From contig CAKZMQ010000010.1 in the NCBI GenBank assembly GCA_937128795.1, positions 1 through 64,000 of the forward strand: DNA of 64,000 nt. The letters are read 5' to 3'. The notes beneath the pieces are model-generated. The model saw only the letters and a program-made list of their open reading frames with translations, searched no databases and was not told the origin of the DNA. The DNA is from an uncultured Solirubrobacterales bacterium. Lineage in GTDB: Bacteria > Actinomycetota > Thermoleophilia > Solirubrobacterales > JACPNS01. Each line of letters starts with the position of its first letter. Position 1 is the stretch's first letter. Shown here one piece after another: positions 10,198 to 18,721 of the stretch. The translations under genes and the position numbers were made by a program.

Positions 10198-10860
10198 ATG
10201 CCTGCGTCTGCAAATGGTCACGCGAGGTCGGTCGGCAACCGCAGTGCGGTTATCGACCGGATCCTGGCGGTCACCGGTGAGGAGGCCGAGCGAGTCGGTC
10301 TCGATCACATTCGCATGGGCGAAATCGCGGCGCGTGCAAAGGTCTCGCGTGCAAGTCTCTACCGCTATTTCGCCAGCAAGACCGAGCTCGTCCGCGCCTA
10401 CACCCTGCGCGAGATCGATGCGATGTTTGCGGCCTGTGATCGGCAGCGCGACGACGATTTCGAGGCGCGAAGTGCGGCTATGTTGGGCAACTCGATTGTC
10501 GGGCTGCGGGAGCATCCCGTTTTCGGGGAGGTTTTCGCGCTCAACGATCGCGACGTTCTGCGGTCGACACTGACGTCTGGCGAAGCGACCGCGCACGCTC
10601 GCGAACTGGTTCTCGAACGCATCAACGGGTCAGTGCGGGCGGGCGAGATCGAGCTCGGGCAATTCGAATCGCTGGTGCTCGGTGAGCTGCTGTCGCGTCT
10701 CGTGGTTTCGCTGGCTTCGGCGCCCGAGACGATCGTTCGGCTGGAGACTGAATCCGACGCGCGAGAGTTTGCCGAGCAGTATCTGATTCCGCTGATCCGC
10801 GCGCACGCTGTTGAGCGGCAGCCGGAGAACGAGTCGGCGGCTCAGCCGCAGCGGGGCTAG
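10198..10860 (+). CDS. TetR/AcrR-family transcriptional regulator, 220 aa
   Basis: The N-terminal helix-turn-helix (about 15-65) has the TetR pattern: RILAVTGEEAERVGLDHIRM, then EIAARAKVSRASLYRYFASK and a following ELVRAYT helix. The C-terminal 150 residues are helical ligand-binding/dimerisation sequence with no recognisable effector signature and a charged, Gln-rich tail. It is a DNA-binding repressor by family; the ligand is unknown. It is divergent from gltA, so control of itself or of the citrate synthase operon is plausible but unproven. The 3' end overlaps by 4 bp the convergent small membrane protein gene. Confidence 0.9.
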   Translation: MPASANGHARSVGNRSAVIDRILAVTGEEAERVGLDHIRMGEIAARAKVSRASLYRYFASKTELVRAYTLREIDAMFAACDRQRDDDFEARSAAMLGNSIVGLREHPVFGEVFALNDRDVLRSTLTSGEATAHARELVLERINGSVRAGEIELGQFESLVLGELLSRLVVSLASAPETIVRLETESDAREFAEQYLIPLIRAHAVERQPENESAAQPQRG

Positions 10861-11138
10861 TTGCCGTACTTGACGCCGGTAGGGGCGTCGGTGTTCTCGC
10901 TGTGACCCTCTTCGAGCTGCTTTTCCTGCTCGTGCTTCTTGTGCTCGAGCTCCTCTTCGCCACCCTTCCAAACGAAGCTGAATGTGGCGATTCCGAGGAT
11001 CAGGGCGACGAACATGATCGGTCCACCGAGTTTGCCGGGAAAGCTTGAATCGTCCTTCTTGACGGTGAAGCCATAGAAGGAGAGCAATGCGGCAAGCACG
11101 CCGAATCCGACGGCAAGGATGTAGTACGGAGTGAACAT
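10857..11138 (-). CDS. Small membrane protein, 93 aa
   Basis: Two predicted transmembrane helices (about 5-24 and 38-60) are separated by a short basic loop with KKDDSSFPGKLGG; a highly charged Glu/Lys/His tail of about 30 residues follows and would face the cytosol or cell surface. Function is unknown. The layout resembles small accessory proteins of respiratory complexes, but there is no specific motif. The ATG start gives a normal beginning MFTPYYILAVG. The 3' end overlaps the convergent TetR gene by 4 bp. The second small membrane gene lies 36 bp upstream on the same strand. Confidence 0.7.
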   Translation of the reverse strand: MFTPYYILAVGFGVLAALLSFYGFTVKKDDSSFPGKLGGPIMFVALILGIATFSFVWKGGEEELEHKKHEQEKQLEEGHSENTDAPTGVKYGN

Positions 11139-11174
11139 CTGGCGCGGAACAATACTACGTGCGCGAGCGGGTGG

Positions 11175-11504
11175 CTAGCGGCGGCGCGGCGGGCCGTGCG
11201 TAGATGTCGAGGCGACGGCGATCTGTGCGGATTTGTCGGCGTTGTCCTCGTGCCCGACGTCCTTGCGCCGTGCCACGTTTCCGAACAGCGGGAGGCCTCC
11301 GTTCGGTCCACGCGTGCGGGGACCCTGGCCGTAGACAACCGTCACCGGCTGTCCGTCATCGTCCTCGCCGAGTACTTGCTCAGGCATGTCGTTGATCGTC
11401 CTGTAGACGAACCAACAAAGCCAGACCACCGGCAACTTGAGCACCAACCCAAGCCAGATCCAAAACCAAAGCTGCACACTCCAAATGTACCGCCTCCACA
11501 CCAC
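11175..11504 (-). CDS. Small Trp-rich membrane protein, 109 aa
   Basis: It has one strongly hydrophobic, Trp-rich N-terminal segment (WSVQLWFWIWLGLVLKLPVV, continuing to VWLCWFVYR) followed by a hydrophilic tail with QPVTVVYGQGPRTRG. I do not recognise the family. I chose GTG at 11504 because an AAGGGG Shine-Dalgarno lies six bases upstream. An in-frame TTG at 11537 would add 11 residues encoded by a perfect hairpin that looks like the terminator of the upstream PfkB gene. It is probably cytoplasmic-membrane located and co-directional with the 93-aa membrane protein downstream. Confidence 0.55.
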   Translation of the reverse strand: MVWRRYIWSVQLWFWIWLGLVLKLPVVWLCWFVYRTINDMPEQVLGEDDDGQPVTVVYGQGPRTRGPNGGLPLFGNVARRKDVGHEDNADKSAQIAVASTSTHGPPRRR

Positions 11505-11505
11505 A

Positions 11506-11527
11506 AGGTTCCCCTTTTGGGGAACCT
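11506..11527 (-). terminator. Stem-loop between PfkB-family kinase and downstream membrane gene
   Basis: A perfect 9-bp inverted repeat AGGTTCCCC / GGGGAACCT has a 4-nt loop and begins 16 nt after the stop codon of the PfkB-family gene on the minus strand. There is no long U tract on the minus strand (TTGTGG follows), so termination may be partial. Its 3' arm includes the likely Shine-Dalgarno of the next gene, so the hairpin could also limit that gene's translation. Confidence 0.6.
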
Positions 11528-11542
11528 CGTTTTGCAAAGTGG

Positions 11543-12481
11543 TTAGCGGTACGAGACGGCTACTTCTTCGAACTGGGTGATGGCTTTGAAGCCGGCGAAG
11601 CGTTCGGCGATTTCCTCGCCGGTCAAGTCGCGGACCCGTTCGGTGCCGAAGTTTTCGACGTTGAAGGAGGCCATCGTCGAGCCGTAGGTCATCGCGCGGC
11701 GGAATGCGTCGTCGTCGAGCTCGCCGCCCTCGTCGAGGTGCTGCGTGACGTAGCCGAGAAAACCGCCGGCAAAGGAGTCGCCGGCACCGGTCGGATCGAT
11801 CACATCTTCAAGTGGATAAGCGGGAAGTGCGAAGAAGCCGTGCTCGGTGAAGAGCGCCGCGCCGTACTCACCCTGCTTGGCGATCACCAGACGCGGGCCG
11901 AGCTGGAGCAACTCGCGGGCAGCCTTCACCAAGTTGCTCTGACCGGTCAGCATGCGGATCTCGGCATCGTTCATGAAGACCGCGTCGACGCCCTGGATTG
12001 TCTGGAGCAATGAGTCCTTCGCGATGTCGATCCACAGATTCATGCTGTCGAGCGCCACGAATTTCGCGTCCGGGCACTGCTCGCGCACGGCGCGCTGCAG
12101 ATCCGGCTGAATGTTCGCGAGGAAAAGTACGTCTGCGTCGCGGGCTGAATCGTTGAGCTTGGGCTCGAAGTCACCGAAGACGTTGAGCTGCGTGTCGTCG
12201 GTGTGGGCCATGTTGAGGTCGTACTCGTAGTGACCACGCCAGAAAAACGTCTTGCCGCCCTCGACGCGCTCGATGCCGTCGGTGTTCACGCTGCGATTCT
12301 GCAGGATCGCGTATTCCTCGTTGCCGAAGTCTTCGCCAACGGGCCCGAAGACGTGAACGTCGGCGAAAAAGCTCGAGGCAAGCGAGAAGTGCACGGCCGA
12401 ACCGCCGAGCATGCGCTCGCGCTCGCCGAAAGGCGTCTTCACCGCGTCGAACGCGATTGATCCAACCACTGCAAGGCTCAT
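11543..12481 (-). CDS. PfkB-family carbohydrate/nucleoside kinase, 312 aa
   Basis: Ribokinase-like fold: MSLAVVGSIAFDAVKTPFGE at the N-terminus, the GGSAVHFSLASSFF segment (PfkB GG motif region), and the C-terminal ATP/anion-hole motif DPTGAGDSFAGGFLG with the catalytic Asp. It phosphorylates a sugar or nucleoside with ATP; the substrate cannot be fixed from motifs. The tryptophan-containing lid and the VGSIAFD start resemble actinobacterial PfkB proteins annotated as sugar kinases. Length is typical. The gene is divergent from the DEAD-box helicase across about 70 bp and ends in a clear stem-loop. Confidence 0.88.
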   Translation of the reverse strand: MSLAVVGSIAFDAVKTPFGERERMLGGSAVHFSLASSFFADVHVFGPVGEDFGNEEYAILQNRSVNTDGIERVEGGKTFFWRGHYEYDLNMAHTDDTQLNVFGDFEPKLNDSARDADVLFLANIQPDLQRAVREQCPDAKFVALDSMNLWIDIAKDSLLQTIQGVDAVFMNDAEIRMLTGQSNLVKAARELLQLGPRLVIAKQGEYGAALFTEHGFFALPAYPLEDVIDPTGAGDSFAGGFLGYVTQHLDEGGELDDDAFRRAMTYGSTMASFNVENFGTERVRDLTGEEIAERFAGFKAITQFEEVAVSYR

Positions 12482-12550
12482 CGGGCGGTGAGGTTAGCGA
12501 GTGCGCGCTGGGTACCCTGAACAGTTGAAATCAATTATGAGAGAAGAACT

Positions 12551-14503
12551 TTGAGCAAATTCAGTGAACTAGGACTCAAGAAAGAGTTCGCAGACGCCCT
12601 CGACAAGGTCGGGTACACCGATCCCACTCCGATCCAGGAGCAGGCGATCCCCGAGCTTTTGAAGGGTTCCGACGTAATCGGTCAGGCCCAGACCGGCACC
12701 GGCAAGACAGCGGCATTCGGCCTTCCGATGCTTCAGGCGATCATCCCCGAGCGTCGTGAGGTGCAGGCACTGGTGCTGACCCCGACGCGCGAGCTGTGCA
12801 TTCAGGTGGCGCAATCCTTGCGCGCCTACGGCGTTGTTGCCGGCGTGGACGTGCTGGCAACGTTTGGCGGAGCGCCGATCCGCCAGCAGATGGACCGCCT
12901 GAAAAGCGGCCCGCAGGTCGTGGTCGGCACAGTCGGCCGGGTGCTCGACCTGCACTCGCGACACTCGTTGATGTTTCACGACGCCCGCTTTGTTGTTTTG
13001 GACGAGGCCGACGAGATGCTCGACCTCGGATTTTTGGAGGACGTCGAAACGATCCTCAAGAAATGCCCGCGTGGTCGTCAGACTGCGCTCTTCAGCGCGA
13101 CGATGCCGCCGGCGATAGCCAAGCTCGCCTCAGAACACCTGCACGACCCGGTGACGATCAAGGTGAAGGCTCCGACGTTGACGATCGACACGGTCGAGCA
13201 CTTTCAGAAGTCGGCGACCCGCAACACCAAGGTTGACGCGATCATCGAGATTCTCGAGGCCGAGCGCCCGACGCAGGCGATCATCTTCGCGCGGACCAAG
13301 ATCGGCGTTGACCGTCTGGCTCGTGACCTCGACAAGCGCAAATCGAGCCTGCGCGTTCGTGCGTTGCACGGAGACATGTCGCAGGGTTCGCGCGACGGCG
13401 TGATGATCGCGTTCAAGGACAACCGCGTGCCGGTACTGGTCGCGACCGACATCGCCGCCCGCGGGCTGGACGTACAGAACGTCACCCACGTGATCAACTA
13501 CGACCTGCCCAACAGCGCTGAGATCTACACACACCGAATCGGCCGCACGGGCCGCGCAGGTCGTGGCGGCCGCGCGATCACCTTGGTCGAACCGCGCGAC
13601 AAGGAAGATTTCAAAGCGATCGAGAAGCACATCAACGTCGACGTGCCTGAATGGGATGCAAAGAACCCCGGCAAGGCGAAGGGACTCGACGAAACCAAGG
13701 CCGACGCCGCTGCGTCGTCCGCTGCGACTTCATCGCCCGCCGAGCAAACGCCATCGAGCGAGAAAACCACAACGGGCGAGCGCACGCGTCGTAAGCGCGA
13801 ACGCACTCCAGCGGTAGAGGACGTGAAGGAGCCGGAAATCGAAAAGCCGGTTGATGAAGAGCCGGTTGTCGAAGAGCCGGTTGCCGAAGAGCCCGTTGCC
13901 GAAGATCAGATTGAGGAGCCAACCGTGAGCGAAGAAACAGCCGACGAAGCGGACGTGAACGTCGAAGACGTCACCGCCACTGAAGAGACCACCGACTCGG
14001 GCGCGGAACTCGACGCCACCGGTCAGCCCAAACCAGAGCCGTTCTCCTGGGGCCCATCACCGACCAAAGCGGATGAGCCCGAGGACGAAGCGAAGGCCGA
14101 AATCGAGCCACCGCCTGAGCCCGAACCACAGCCTGAACCCGAGTCTGAGGCGGAGCCGGTCGTCGAAGAGGCACCGGCGACCGAGGACCGCGAATTCCGG
14201 CACCCGCGTCACATCAAGCCCGATCAGGCAGAGCTCGACGGTGATTTCACACCGGTGATCGTCAGCGGCGGTTCGGCGCGGGGCGTCGAGCCGGCCGATG
14301 TGATCGAGCTGGTGACCTCGAAAAGCGATCTGACCGGCAGCGACGTCCGTCGTGTGCGCGTGCTCAGCCGCTTCACGGTTTTCCATGTACCGAGTTCGCA
14401 GGCAACTGACGTCGCAGGTGCAATTTCCGGGGCGAAGCTTCGCGGCAAGACGGTCGCCGCTGATGCGGTTGTTCGCGAATCCGTCGCAGAAGACGCGAAC
14501 TGA
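12551..14503 (+). CDS. deaD: DEAD-box ATP-dependent RNA helicase with acidic linker and DbpA-like RNA-binding domain, 650 aa
   Basis: It is an RNA-unwinding ATPase for ribosome assembly or mRNA turnover. It has the Q-motif (YTDPTPIQEQAIP), AQTGTGKT, PTRELCIQV, DEADEM, SAT, ARTKIGVDRLA, ATDIAARGLD and HRIGRTGRAGR in the right order over residues 1-370. Residues about 400-560 form a low-complexity acidic linker with repeated EEPVVEEPVAEEPVAE-type runs. The last about 85 residues (DFTPVIVSGGSARGVEPAD to GKTVAADAVV) match the DbpA-type RNA-binding fold that directs helicases to structured RNA. The start is TTG at 12551. It overlaps the stop of a 5-codon ATG mini-frame (12537-12554) whose AGAGAAGAA also serves as Shine-Dalgarno. 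EamA follows 11 bp downstream. Confidence 0.93.
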   Translation: MSKFSELGLKKEFADALDKVGYTDPTPIQEQAIPELLKGSDVIGQAQTGTGKTAAFGLPMLQAIIPERREVQALVLTPTRELCIQVAQSLRAYGVVAGVDVLATFGGAPIRQQMDRLKSGPQVVVGTVGRVLDLHSRHSLMFHDARFVVLDEADEMLDLGFLEDVETILKKCPRGRQTALFSATMPPAIAKLASEHLHDPVTIKVKAPTLTIDTVEHFQKSATRNTKVDAIIEILEAERPTQAIIFARTKIGVDRLARDLDKRKSSLRVRALHGDMSQGSRDGVMIAFKDNRVPVLVATDIAARGLDVQNVTHVINYDLPNSAEIYTHRIGRTGRAGRGGRAITLVEPRDKEDFKAIEKHINVDVPEWDAKNPGKAKGLDETKADAAASSAATSSPAEQTPSSEKTTTGERTRRKRERTPAVEDVKEPEIEKPVDEEPVVEEPVAEEPVAEDQIEEPTVSEETADEADVNVEDVTATEETTDSGAELDATGQPKPEPFSWGPSPTKADEPEDEAKAEIEPPPEPEPQPEPESEAEPVVEEAPATEDREFRHPRHIKPDQAELDGDFTPVIVSGGSARGVEPADVIELVTSKSDLTGSDVRRVRVLSRFTVFHVPSSQATDVAGAISGAKLRGKTVAADAVVRESVAEDAN

Positions 14504-14514
14504 GTTAGCGCGAA

Positions 14515-15375
14515 ATGCTCCCGATCGCGCTGGCACTGGCCTCGGCGATCAGCTGGGGGGCGGGTGATTTTCTCGGAGGACTTCAGACTCGACGTTTCGC
14601 CGTGCCATTGGTGCTGGTGGGCACGAGTCTCGGCGGGCTGCTGTTCGCGCTGGTGATGGCAGGCGTGAGCCGGCAGGTGGTGCCACCGAACACCGATCTG
14701 CTGCTCGGCGCTATCTGCGGTGTCGTCGGATTGATCGCGCTTGGTGCCTTCTACCAAGCGCTGGCGATCGGCACGATGAGCATCGTTGCGCCGGTCTCTG
14801 CCAGTGGCACGTCGATCCCCGTGATCTGGGGCCTCGCCAACGGAGAAACACTGAGCGCGCTGGCGTTCGGCGGATTGATCTCGGTGGTGATCGGCGTGAT
14901 GCTCGCCTCTCGAGAACAGGACGCGGCGGCCGAGGGCCGCCCGGTGGCGATCAACCACCGAGCGTCGATTCTGCTGGCGCTGGTGGCTGCAGCGGGGTTC
15001 GGCGCGATCTACGTGATGATCGCGGAGGCGACGGCAGTCAGTGAGTTCTGGCCGATCGTGGCGTTGAAGGCCACGAGTTTCGCCGCGATCGGTTTGCTCG
15101 TCATTGGATTTTGGTCGCGGATCCCCGGCGAGCGTCCGAGCGGGCGTCTGTGGCTACCGCTGTTGTTCGTGGGCACGCTCGACGTGACGGCGAACGCGAC
15201 GTATGCGTTTGCATCGCAAGAAGGTCCGATCGCGATCGTCGCGGTGATCGCGTCGATGTTCCCGATCACCACGGTTCTCCTCGCCCACAGGTTTCTCGGC
15301 GAACGAATCGCTCGTTCACAAAAAATCGGCGTCGCCATCGCACTGCTCGGTGTGGTCGTGCTGGCCAGCACCTAA
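14515..15375 (+). CDS. EamA/DMT-family transporter, 286 aa
   Basis: Ten predicted transmembrane helices form two EamA halves (about 1-135 and 150-286). Characteristic elements are AISWGAGDFLGG in TM1, ALAIGTMSIVAPVSA in the fourth helix and the equivalent ASQEGPIAIVAVIASMFPIT in the second half. It is a cytoplasmic-membrane exporter or permease of the drug/metabolite superfamily; the substrate is unknown. The C-terminus is close to the last helix, as usual. It starts 11 bp after the helicase stop and may be co-transcribed; it converges on the RpiB-family gene. Confidence 0.9.
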   Translation: MLPIALALASAISWGAGDFLGGLQTRRFAVPLVLVGTSLGGLLFALVMAGVSRQVVPPNTDLLLGAICGVVGLIALGAFYQALAIGTMSIVAPVSASGTSIPVIWGLANGETLSALAFGGLISVVIGVMLASREQDAAAEGRPVAINHRASILLALVAAAGFGAIYVMIAEATAVSEFWPIVALKATSFAAIGLLVIGFWSRIPGERPSGRLWLPLLFVGTLDVTANATYAFASQEGPIAIVAVIASMFPITTVLLAHRFLGERIARSQKIGVAIALLGVVVLAST

Positions 15376-15395
15376 GCCCCAAAAATTGCCGGGAT

Positions 15396-15830
15396 TCAGA
15401 GGTTGTTGACGTGGGTGATGTTCGCGGCGTCGGCGGGGTCGTCGCTTGGTTCGGTGGCGAACCAGGCGTCGAGGATTTCTTTCAGCTGAGCTTCGCTGGT
15501 GGCGCGGAGGCTGAGAGCGAGCGCATTTGCGTTGTTCCATTTTCGCGCGCCTTCGGCCGTACGCGCGTCGGCGCAGAGTGCCGCCCGAACGCCGGAGACT
15601 TTGTTCGCGGCGATCGAGGCACCGGTGCCCGTCCAGCAGCAGACGATCGCCTGGTCGGCATCGCCCACCGACACAGCTCGCGCAGCCGACTCGCTGGCCC
15701 ATGCCCAATCGGAGCGGGCGTCAGCTTCGAACGCTCCGAACGTCGTCACATCATGACCGCGCTGGGTCAGCTCATCGACCAGCAGCGGTGCGAAGCCCGT
15801 AATCATGTCGGTCGAGACTGCGATTCGCAT
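15396..15830 (-). CDS. RpiB/LacAB-family sugar-phosphate isomerase, 144 aa
   Basis: The RpiB family interconverts aldose and ketose phosphates such as ribose-5-P and ribulose-5-P. The chain begins MRIAVSTD and has CCWTGTGASIAANKVSGVRA with the active-site Cys and anion-binding loop, then the GARKWNNANALALSLR motif typical of the family. The C-terminal helix LKEILDAWFATEPSDD fits. ATG at 15830 is preceded by GGAG; a GTG one codon upstream is also possible. Some members act on unusual sugar phosphates, so I leave the symbol blank. The gene is divergent from bcp, 81 bp apart. Confidence 0.88.
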   Translation of the reverse strand: MRIAVSTDMITGFAPLLVDELTQRGHDVTTFGAFEADARSDWAWASESAARAVSVGDADQAIVCCWTGTGASIAANKVSGVRAALCADARTAEGARKWNNANALALSLRATSEAQLKEILDAWFATEPSDDPADAANITHVNNL

Positions 15831-15911
15831 CACTCCAGCCTAACGGCCAACTAGATTGCCCAACCGCACTCGCCCCTGGCCATAAATATCAATCCAACGC
15901 AGGAGAAACAA

Positions 15912-16373
15912 ATGCCCGACGTCGGCAAGAAGGCACCAGCATTCAAGCTCAAGAACCAGGCAGACAAGACCGTTGAGCTGAAGGACTTCGCGGGTAAGAC
16001 GTTGGTCCTCTACTTCTACCCAAAGGCCGACACGCCGGGCTGTACGACGCAGGCCTGCGGGATCCGGGACCGCTGGGACGAGTACGAAAAGGCCGGGGCG
16101 GTTGTCGTGGGCGTCTCACCCGATACGCCCGACAAACTCGCGAAGTTCAAGGAGAAGTACAACCTCCCGTTCACGTTGATCGGTGACCCCGACCACAAGA
16201 TTGCTGAGAAGTACGGCGTCTGGGTCGAGAAATCGATGTACGGCAAGAAGTACATGGGCGTTCAGCGCTCGACCTTCATCATCGATGGCAATGGCAAGAT
16301 CGCCGAGGTACTGCCAAAGGTGCAGCCCAAAAAGCACGATGATCTGGTGCTCGAGGCGCTCGCCGAACTTTAG
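15912..16373 (+). CDS. bcp: Thioredoxin-dependent thiol peroxidase (BCP/PrxQ), 153 aa; 3' end duplicated downstream
   Basis: It reduces hydroperoxides in the cytosol using thioredoxin. The ADTPGCTTQACGIRD motif carries the peroxidatic Cys and, five residues on, the resolving Cys of the atypical 2-Cys PrxQ class. The fold core (FKLKNQADKTVELKDFAGK, YFYPKADT, STFIIDGNGKIAEVL) is complete, and length is standard. AGGAG lies 7 bp before the ATG. The last about 43 codons (from 16236) recur almost identically at 20622-20749, with a different C-terminus there. The present ending (EALAEL) may therefore have been supplied by the inserted island, with the original end displaced 4.4 kb downstream. Confidence 0.95.
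   Translation: MPDVGKKAPAFKLKNQADKTVELKDFAGKTLVLYFYPKADTPGCTTQACGIRDRWDEYEKAGAVVVGVSPDTPDKLAKFKEKYNLPFTLIGDPDHKIAEKYGVWVEKSMYGKKYMGVQRSTFIIDGNGKIAEVLPKVQPKKHDDLVLEALAEL
16236..16363 (+). repeat. Direct repeat, left copy (3' end of bcp)
   Basis: This 128-bp segment matches 20622-20749 in the same orientation, offset 4,386 bp, with about six mismatches by eye. Two runs of about 50 bp are identical. Mismatches cluster in the last 25 bp and are mostly silent or conservative in the bcp frame, so both copies evolved as coding sequence. Together they bound the HNH-PLD-methyltransferase cassette and look like attL/attR or a recombination-generated target duplication. Confidence 0.9.
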
Positions 16374-16429
16374 TGACTGGTTAGCCGCCGAAGTATCCGC
16401 CGAGTTTGACCGTCAAACTGTGGCTCGCG

Positions 16430-17344
16430 ATGTTCGAAATTGACCCTGCATACGAAAGTCTCGATGGAGAGACTGTGTGCCTGTTCTGCGGAAAGACACT
16501 TTCCATGGATCGGCCTGGCGAGATTCACTGGGAACACGTCTTTCCAGCGTGGCTGCAGCGTGAGTACAACTTGGCCGATTGCGAGCTTGTCCTCGCAAAC
16601 AACACCTACATCAGATACCGCAACTTAAAGGTCGCAGCGTGCCAGCCCTGCAACAACTCCCTCGGTAGTCGGATCGAAAGTCGCGTTGCTGCCGGAACCG
16701 CCGATGACCAGACCGCTTGGACCTGGATGCTCAAGATCCACATCGGCATTCTCTTTTGGGAAAGCGGAAAGCCACTGTCGCAGGATCGTCGAACTGCCGA
16801 GTCAGAGCGGGCCATCATGGCCCTACACCCGGATTCATATCGGTTGTTTCGTGCCTCCTTCGCAGCACTGGCGAGTGGTGCCGATTTCTACCCAAACCCG
16901 ATTGGATCGCTTGTCCGTGTCAAACGTGGATTCGATGCATTCAACTGGTCGGATCGCATGTTCAGCAATCGAGCAACGCCGGAGTATCTGTTTTCCGCCG
17001 CAATGATGTCGCTGCGAGGGGAAGCCTGGATCGCCTTCTTTGACGACGGCTCCGCTTGCAACGCGTATCTGAGACGAGTTACCCAAAATGCGATCGAATC
17101 CGGCGACGATCCGACCACCGTTTTTCCAATCGTGATGTATGAGAGATCGCGAATTCCATGGTTTGCTGAGATCAAGGTCTCTGGTGACGAGAGCAGCCCC
17201 GATGCGGTCGTGGTGTCTCCGATGGACAAAAGCAGCTTTCAACAGACGCCCTTTGACAACGACGACGCGAGCTTCTTTGTGAAGACTTACTGGGAGTCGA
17301 CCGAGACAGTTTGGGTGGACTTCGCTTCGCTGGACACTTCTTAG
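16430..17344 (+). CDS. HNH-like zinc-binding nuclease candidate, 304 aa
   Basis: The N-terminal about 85 residues carry an HNH-type finger: CLFCGK, then WEHVFPAWL with the candidate catalytic His, then NNTYIRYRNLKVAACQPCNN with the second Cys pair and a CNN end typical of this group of HNH proteins. The rest (about 90-304) has no motif I recognise and alternates helices and strands. It may be an accessory endonuclease or a second restriction activity. I start at ATG 16430; a TTG at 16406 would add eight residues. It is the first gene after the left bcp repeat and precedes the PLD nuclease by 80 bp on the same strand. Confidence 0.7.
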   Translation: MFEIDPAYESLDGETVCLFCGKTLSMDRPGEIHWEHVFPAWLQREYNLADCELVLANNTYIRYRNLKVAACQPCNNSLGSRIESRVAAGTADDQTAWTWMLKIHIGILFWESGKPLSQDRRTAESERAIMALHPDSYRLFRASFAALASGADFYPNPIGSLVRVKRGFDAFNWSDRMFSNRATPEYLFSAAMMSLRGEAWIAFFDDGSACNAYLRRVTQNAIESGDDPTTVFPIVMYERSRIPWFAEIKVSGDESSPDAVVVSPMDKSSFQQTPFDNDDASFFVKTYWESTETVWVDFASLDTS

Positions 17345-17424
17345 AGAGTCGTCGTCGACAGCTAGCTCGACCCCGACCTCAATCGCGATGCAGGTAATGC
17401 CTACCGCATACGGAACAGGGGGCC

Positions 17425-18717
17425 ATGGCCCCAGAGCTGAACTTCCGGACCCAACCGCTCGAATCTTCGAGCAGCGCTGCGGCATTCATCGCGGATGCGC
17501 TTGAAGACCCTCGAATTGAACATTTCACTGCCGTTGTTGCTTGGGCGCGCTATCGCGGACTGGCACGACTGGCAGAGGCGCTCGACGTTTTTCATTCTGG
17601 GGGCGGCCAATCAACCATTGTTGTCGGATTAGACGAAGGGGGAGCAACACGACCGGGGCTGATTGGGGCGCAGCGGCTCTTCACAAACGCGTACGTCTTT
17701 CACGACCCGACTGCGATGACATTCCACCCGAAGGTCTATCTCGCGGAAGGCCCCACAGCAGCGCGGCTCCTCGTCGGCTCAAGCAACGCTACGCCGGGCG
17801 GACTTTTCACGAACTACGAGGCATCGCTTGAGGCAACTTTTCTTCTCCCCGACGAGGGCGAAGAACCCGCGCTGTTGGACGTACGCCAATTCATCGACGG
17901 CTTGAAGTCCGACCCTCGATCCGCGCATGAACTCACTGATGACTTCATTGAAGAACTCATGCAAAACCCTCGCTACCGGATCGCAGGGCACGAACGTCGT
18001 CGCGCTCCGGCCCCGCAGCAAACGCCCACAGGACTTGACGCAGACGACGTGGATGAGACCGAGACGACCACCGGACAGGCCGACGACCCGCGACTGTTCC
18101 AATCGAGCGATCGCAGCAAGCCGGGCGCTCCCCCGCTGTCTCCAGATGCCCGTGCCGAGCTTGAAGCTCTTGAAACCGATGTCCCCGATTCTGCACGCAA
18201 CCCGGCCTCTCCAGGCGGCACAAACACACGGCCCGCATCAGCTCCCCCACCTGCCGTTCCTGCCACTCCGGCAACCCCGCCCGCTTCGCCAGCCGCGCCA
18301 GCAACCGTTTCGGTTCTCAGCTGGGATAAGAACCTCAGCTCAACCGATGCTCAGCAAAACATCGGACACGGCACTCGGAACCTTCGACTCGTGCGTGGAA
18401 ATCGAGAGATCGAATGGACAACTTGGTTCCGCGATGAGCTGTTCCAATACGAAAACTGGCAAGCCGATCTGGACGTGAATCAGAATCCGATCGAATTGGC
18501 AGAGGTCGAGTTTCTCGTCACGATCGGCGGGCAATCGCATGGTCGCGTGGAGCTAACGGTTAGTCACGCTCCGCATCGTGAATCGCAGCAAGCGAACCAC
18601 GCTTCGGTATTGCAGTGGGGACCGCTGGCGCGGGTACTCCGCGACACCGACTACACCGGAGACCTAGTTGAGATAAAACGTCTGGCCGACGGAAGCTACA
18701 CGCTGACGATCGGTTAG
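17425..18717 (+). CDS. Phospholipase-D-type endonuclease with NgoFVII-like C-terminal domain, 430 aa
   Basis: Residues 1-165 are a PLD-like nuclease domain: FTAVVAWARYRGLARLAEAL, then FHPKVYLAE and LLVGSSNATPGGL, i.e. one HxK-GSxN catalytic set, as in dimeric BfiI/NgoFVII-type restriction enzymes that need no metal. Residues about 190-295 are a Pro/Ala-rich disordered linker. Residues about 296-430 are beta-rich, with LSWDKNLSSTDAQQ, a VSHAPHRESQQANHASVLQWG segment and GDLVEIKRLADGSYTL. This resembles the NgoFVII C-terminal domain, which probably recognises DNA. ATG follows an ACAGGGGG Shine-Dalgarno. It converges on the methyltransferase with 4 bp between stops; together they look like a two-gene type II-like R-M pair. 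Confidence 0.72.
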   Translation: MAPELNFRTQPLESSSSAAAFIADALEDPRIEHFTAVVAWARYRGLARLAEALDVFHSGGGQSTIVVGLDEGGATRPGLIGAQRLFTNAYVFHDPTAMTFHPKVYLAEGPTAARLLVGSSNATPGGLFTNYEASLEATFLLPDEGEEPALLDVRQFIDGLKSDPRSAHELTDDFIEELMQNPRYRIAGHERRRAPAPQQTPTGLDADDVDETETTTGQADDPRLFQSSDRSKPGAPPLSPDARAELEALETDVPDSARNPASPGGTNTRPASAPPPAVPATPATPPASPAAPATVSVLSWDKNLSSTDAQQNIGHGTRNLRLVRGNREIEWTTWFRDELFQYENWQADLDVNQNPIELAEVEFLVTIGGQSHGRVELTVSHAPHRESQQANHASVLQWGPLARVLRDTDYTGDLVEIKRLADGSYTLTIG

Positions 18718-18721
18718 CTAT

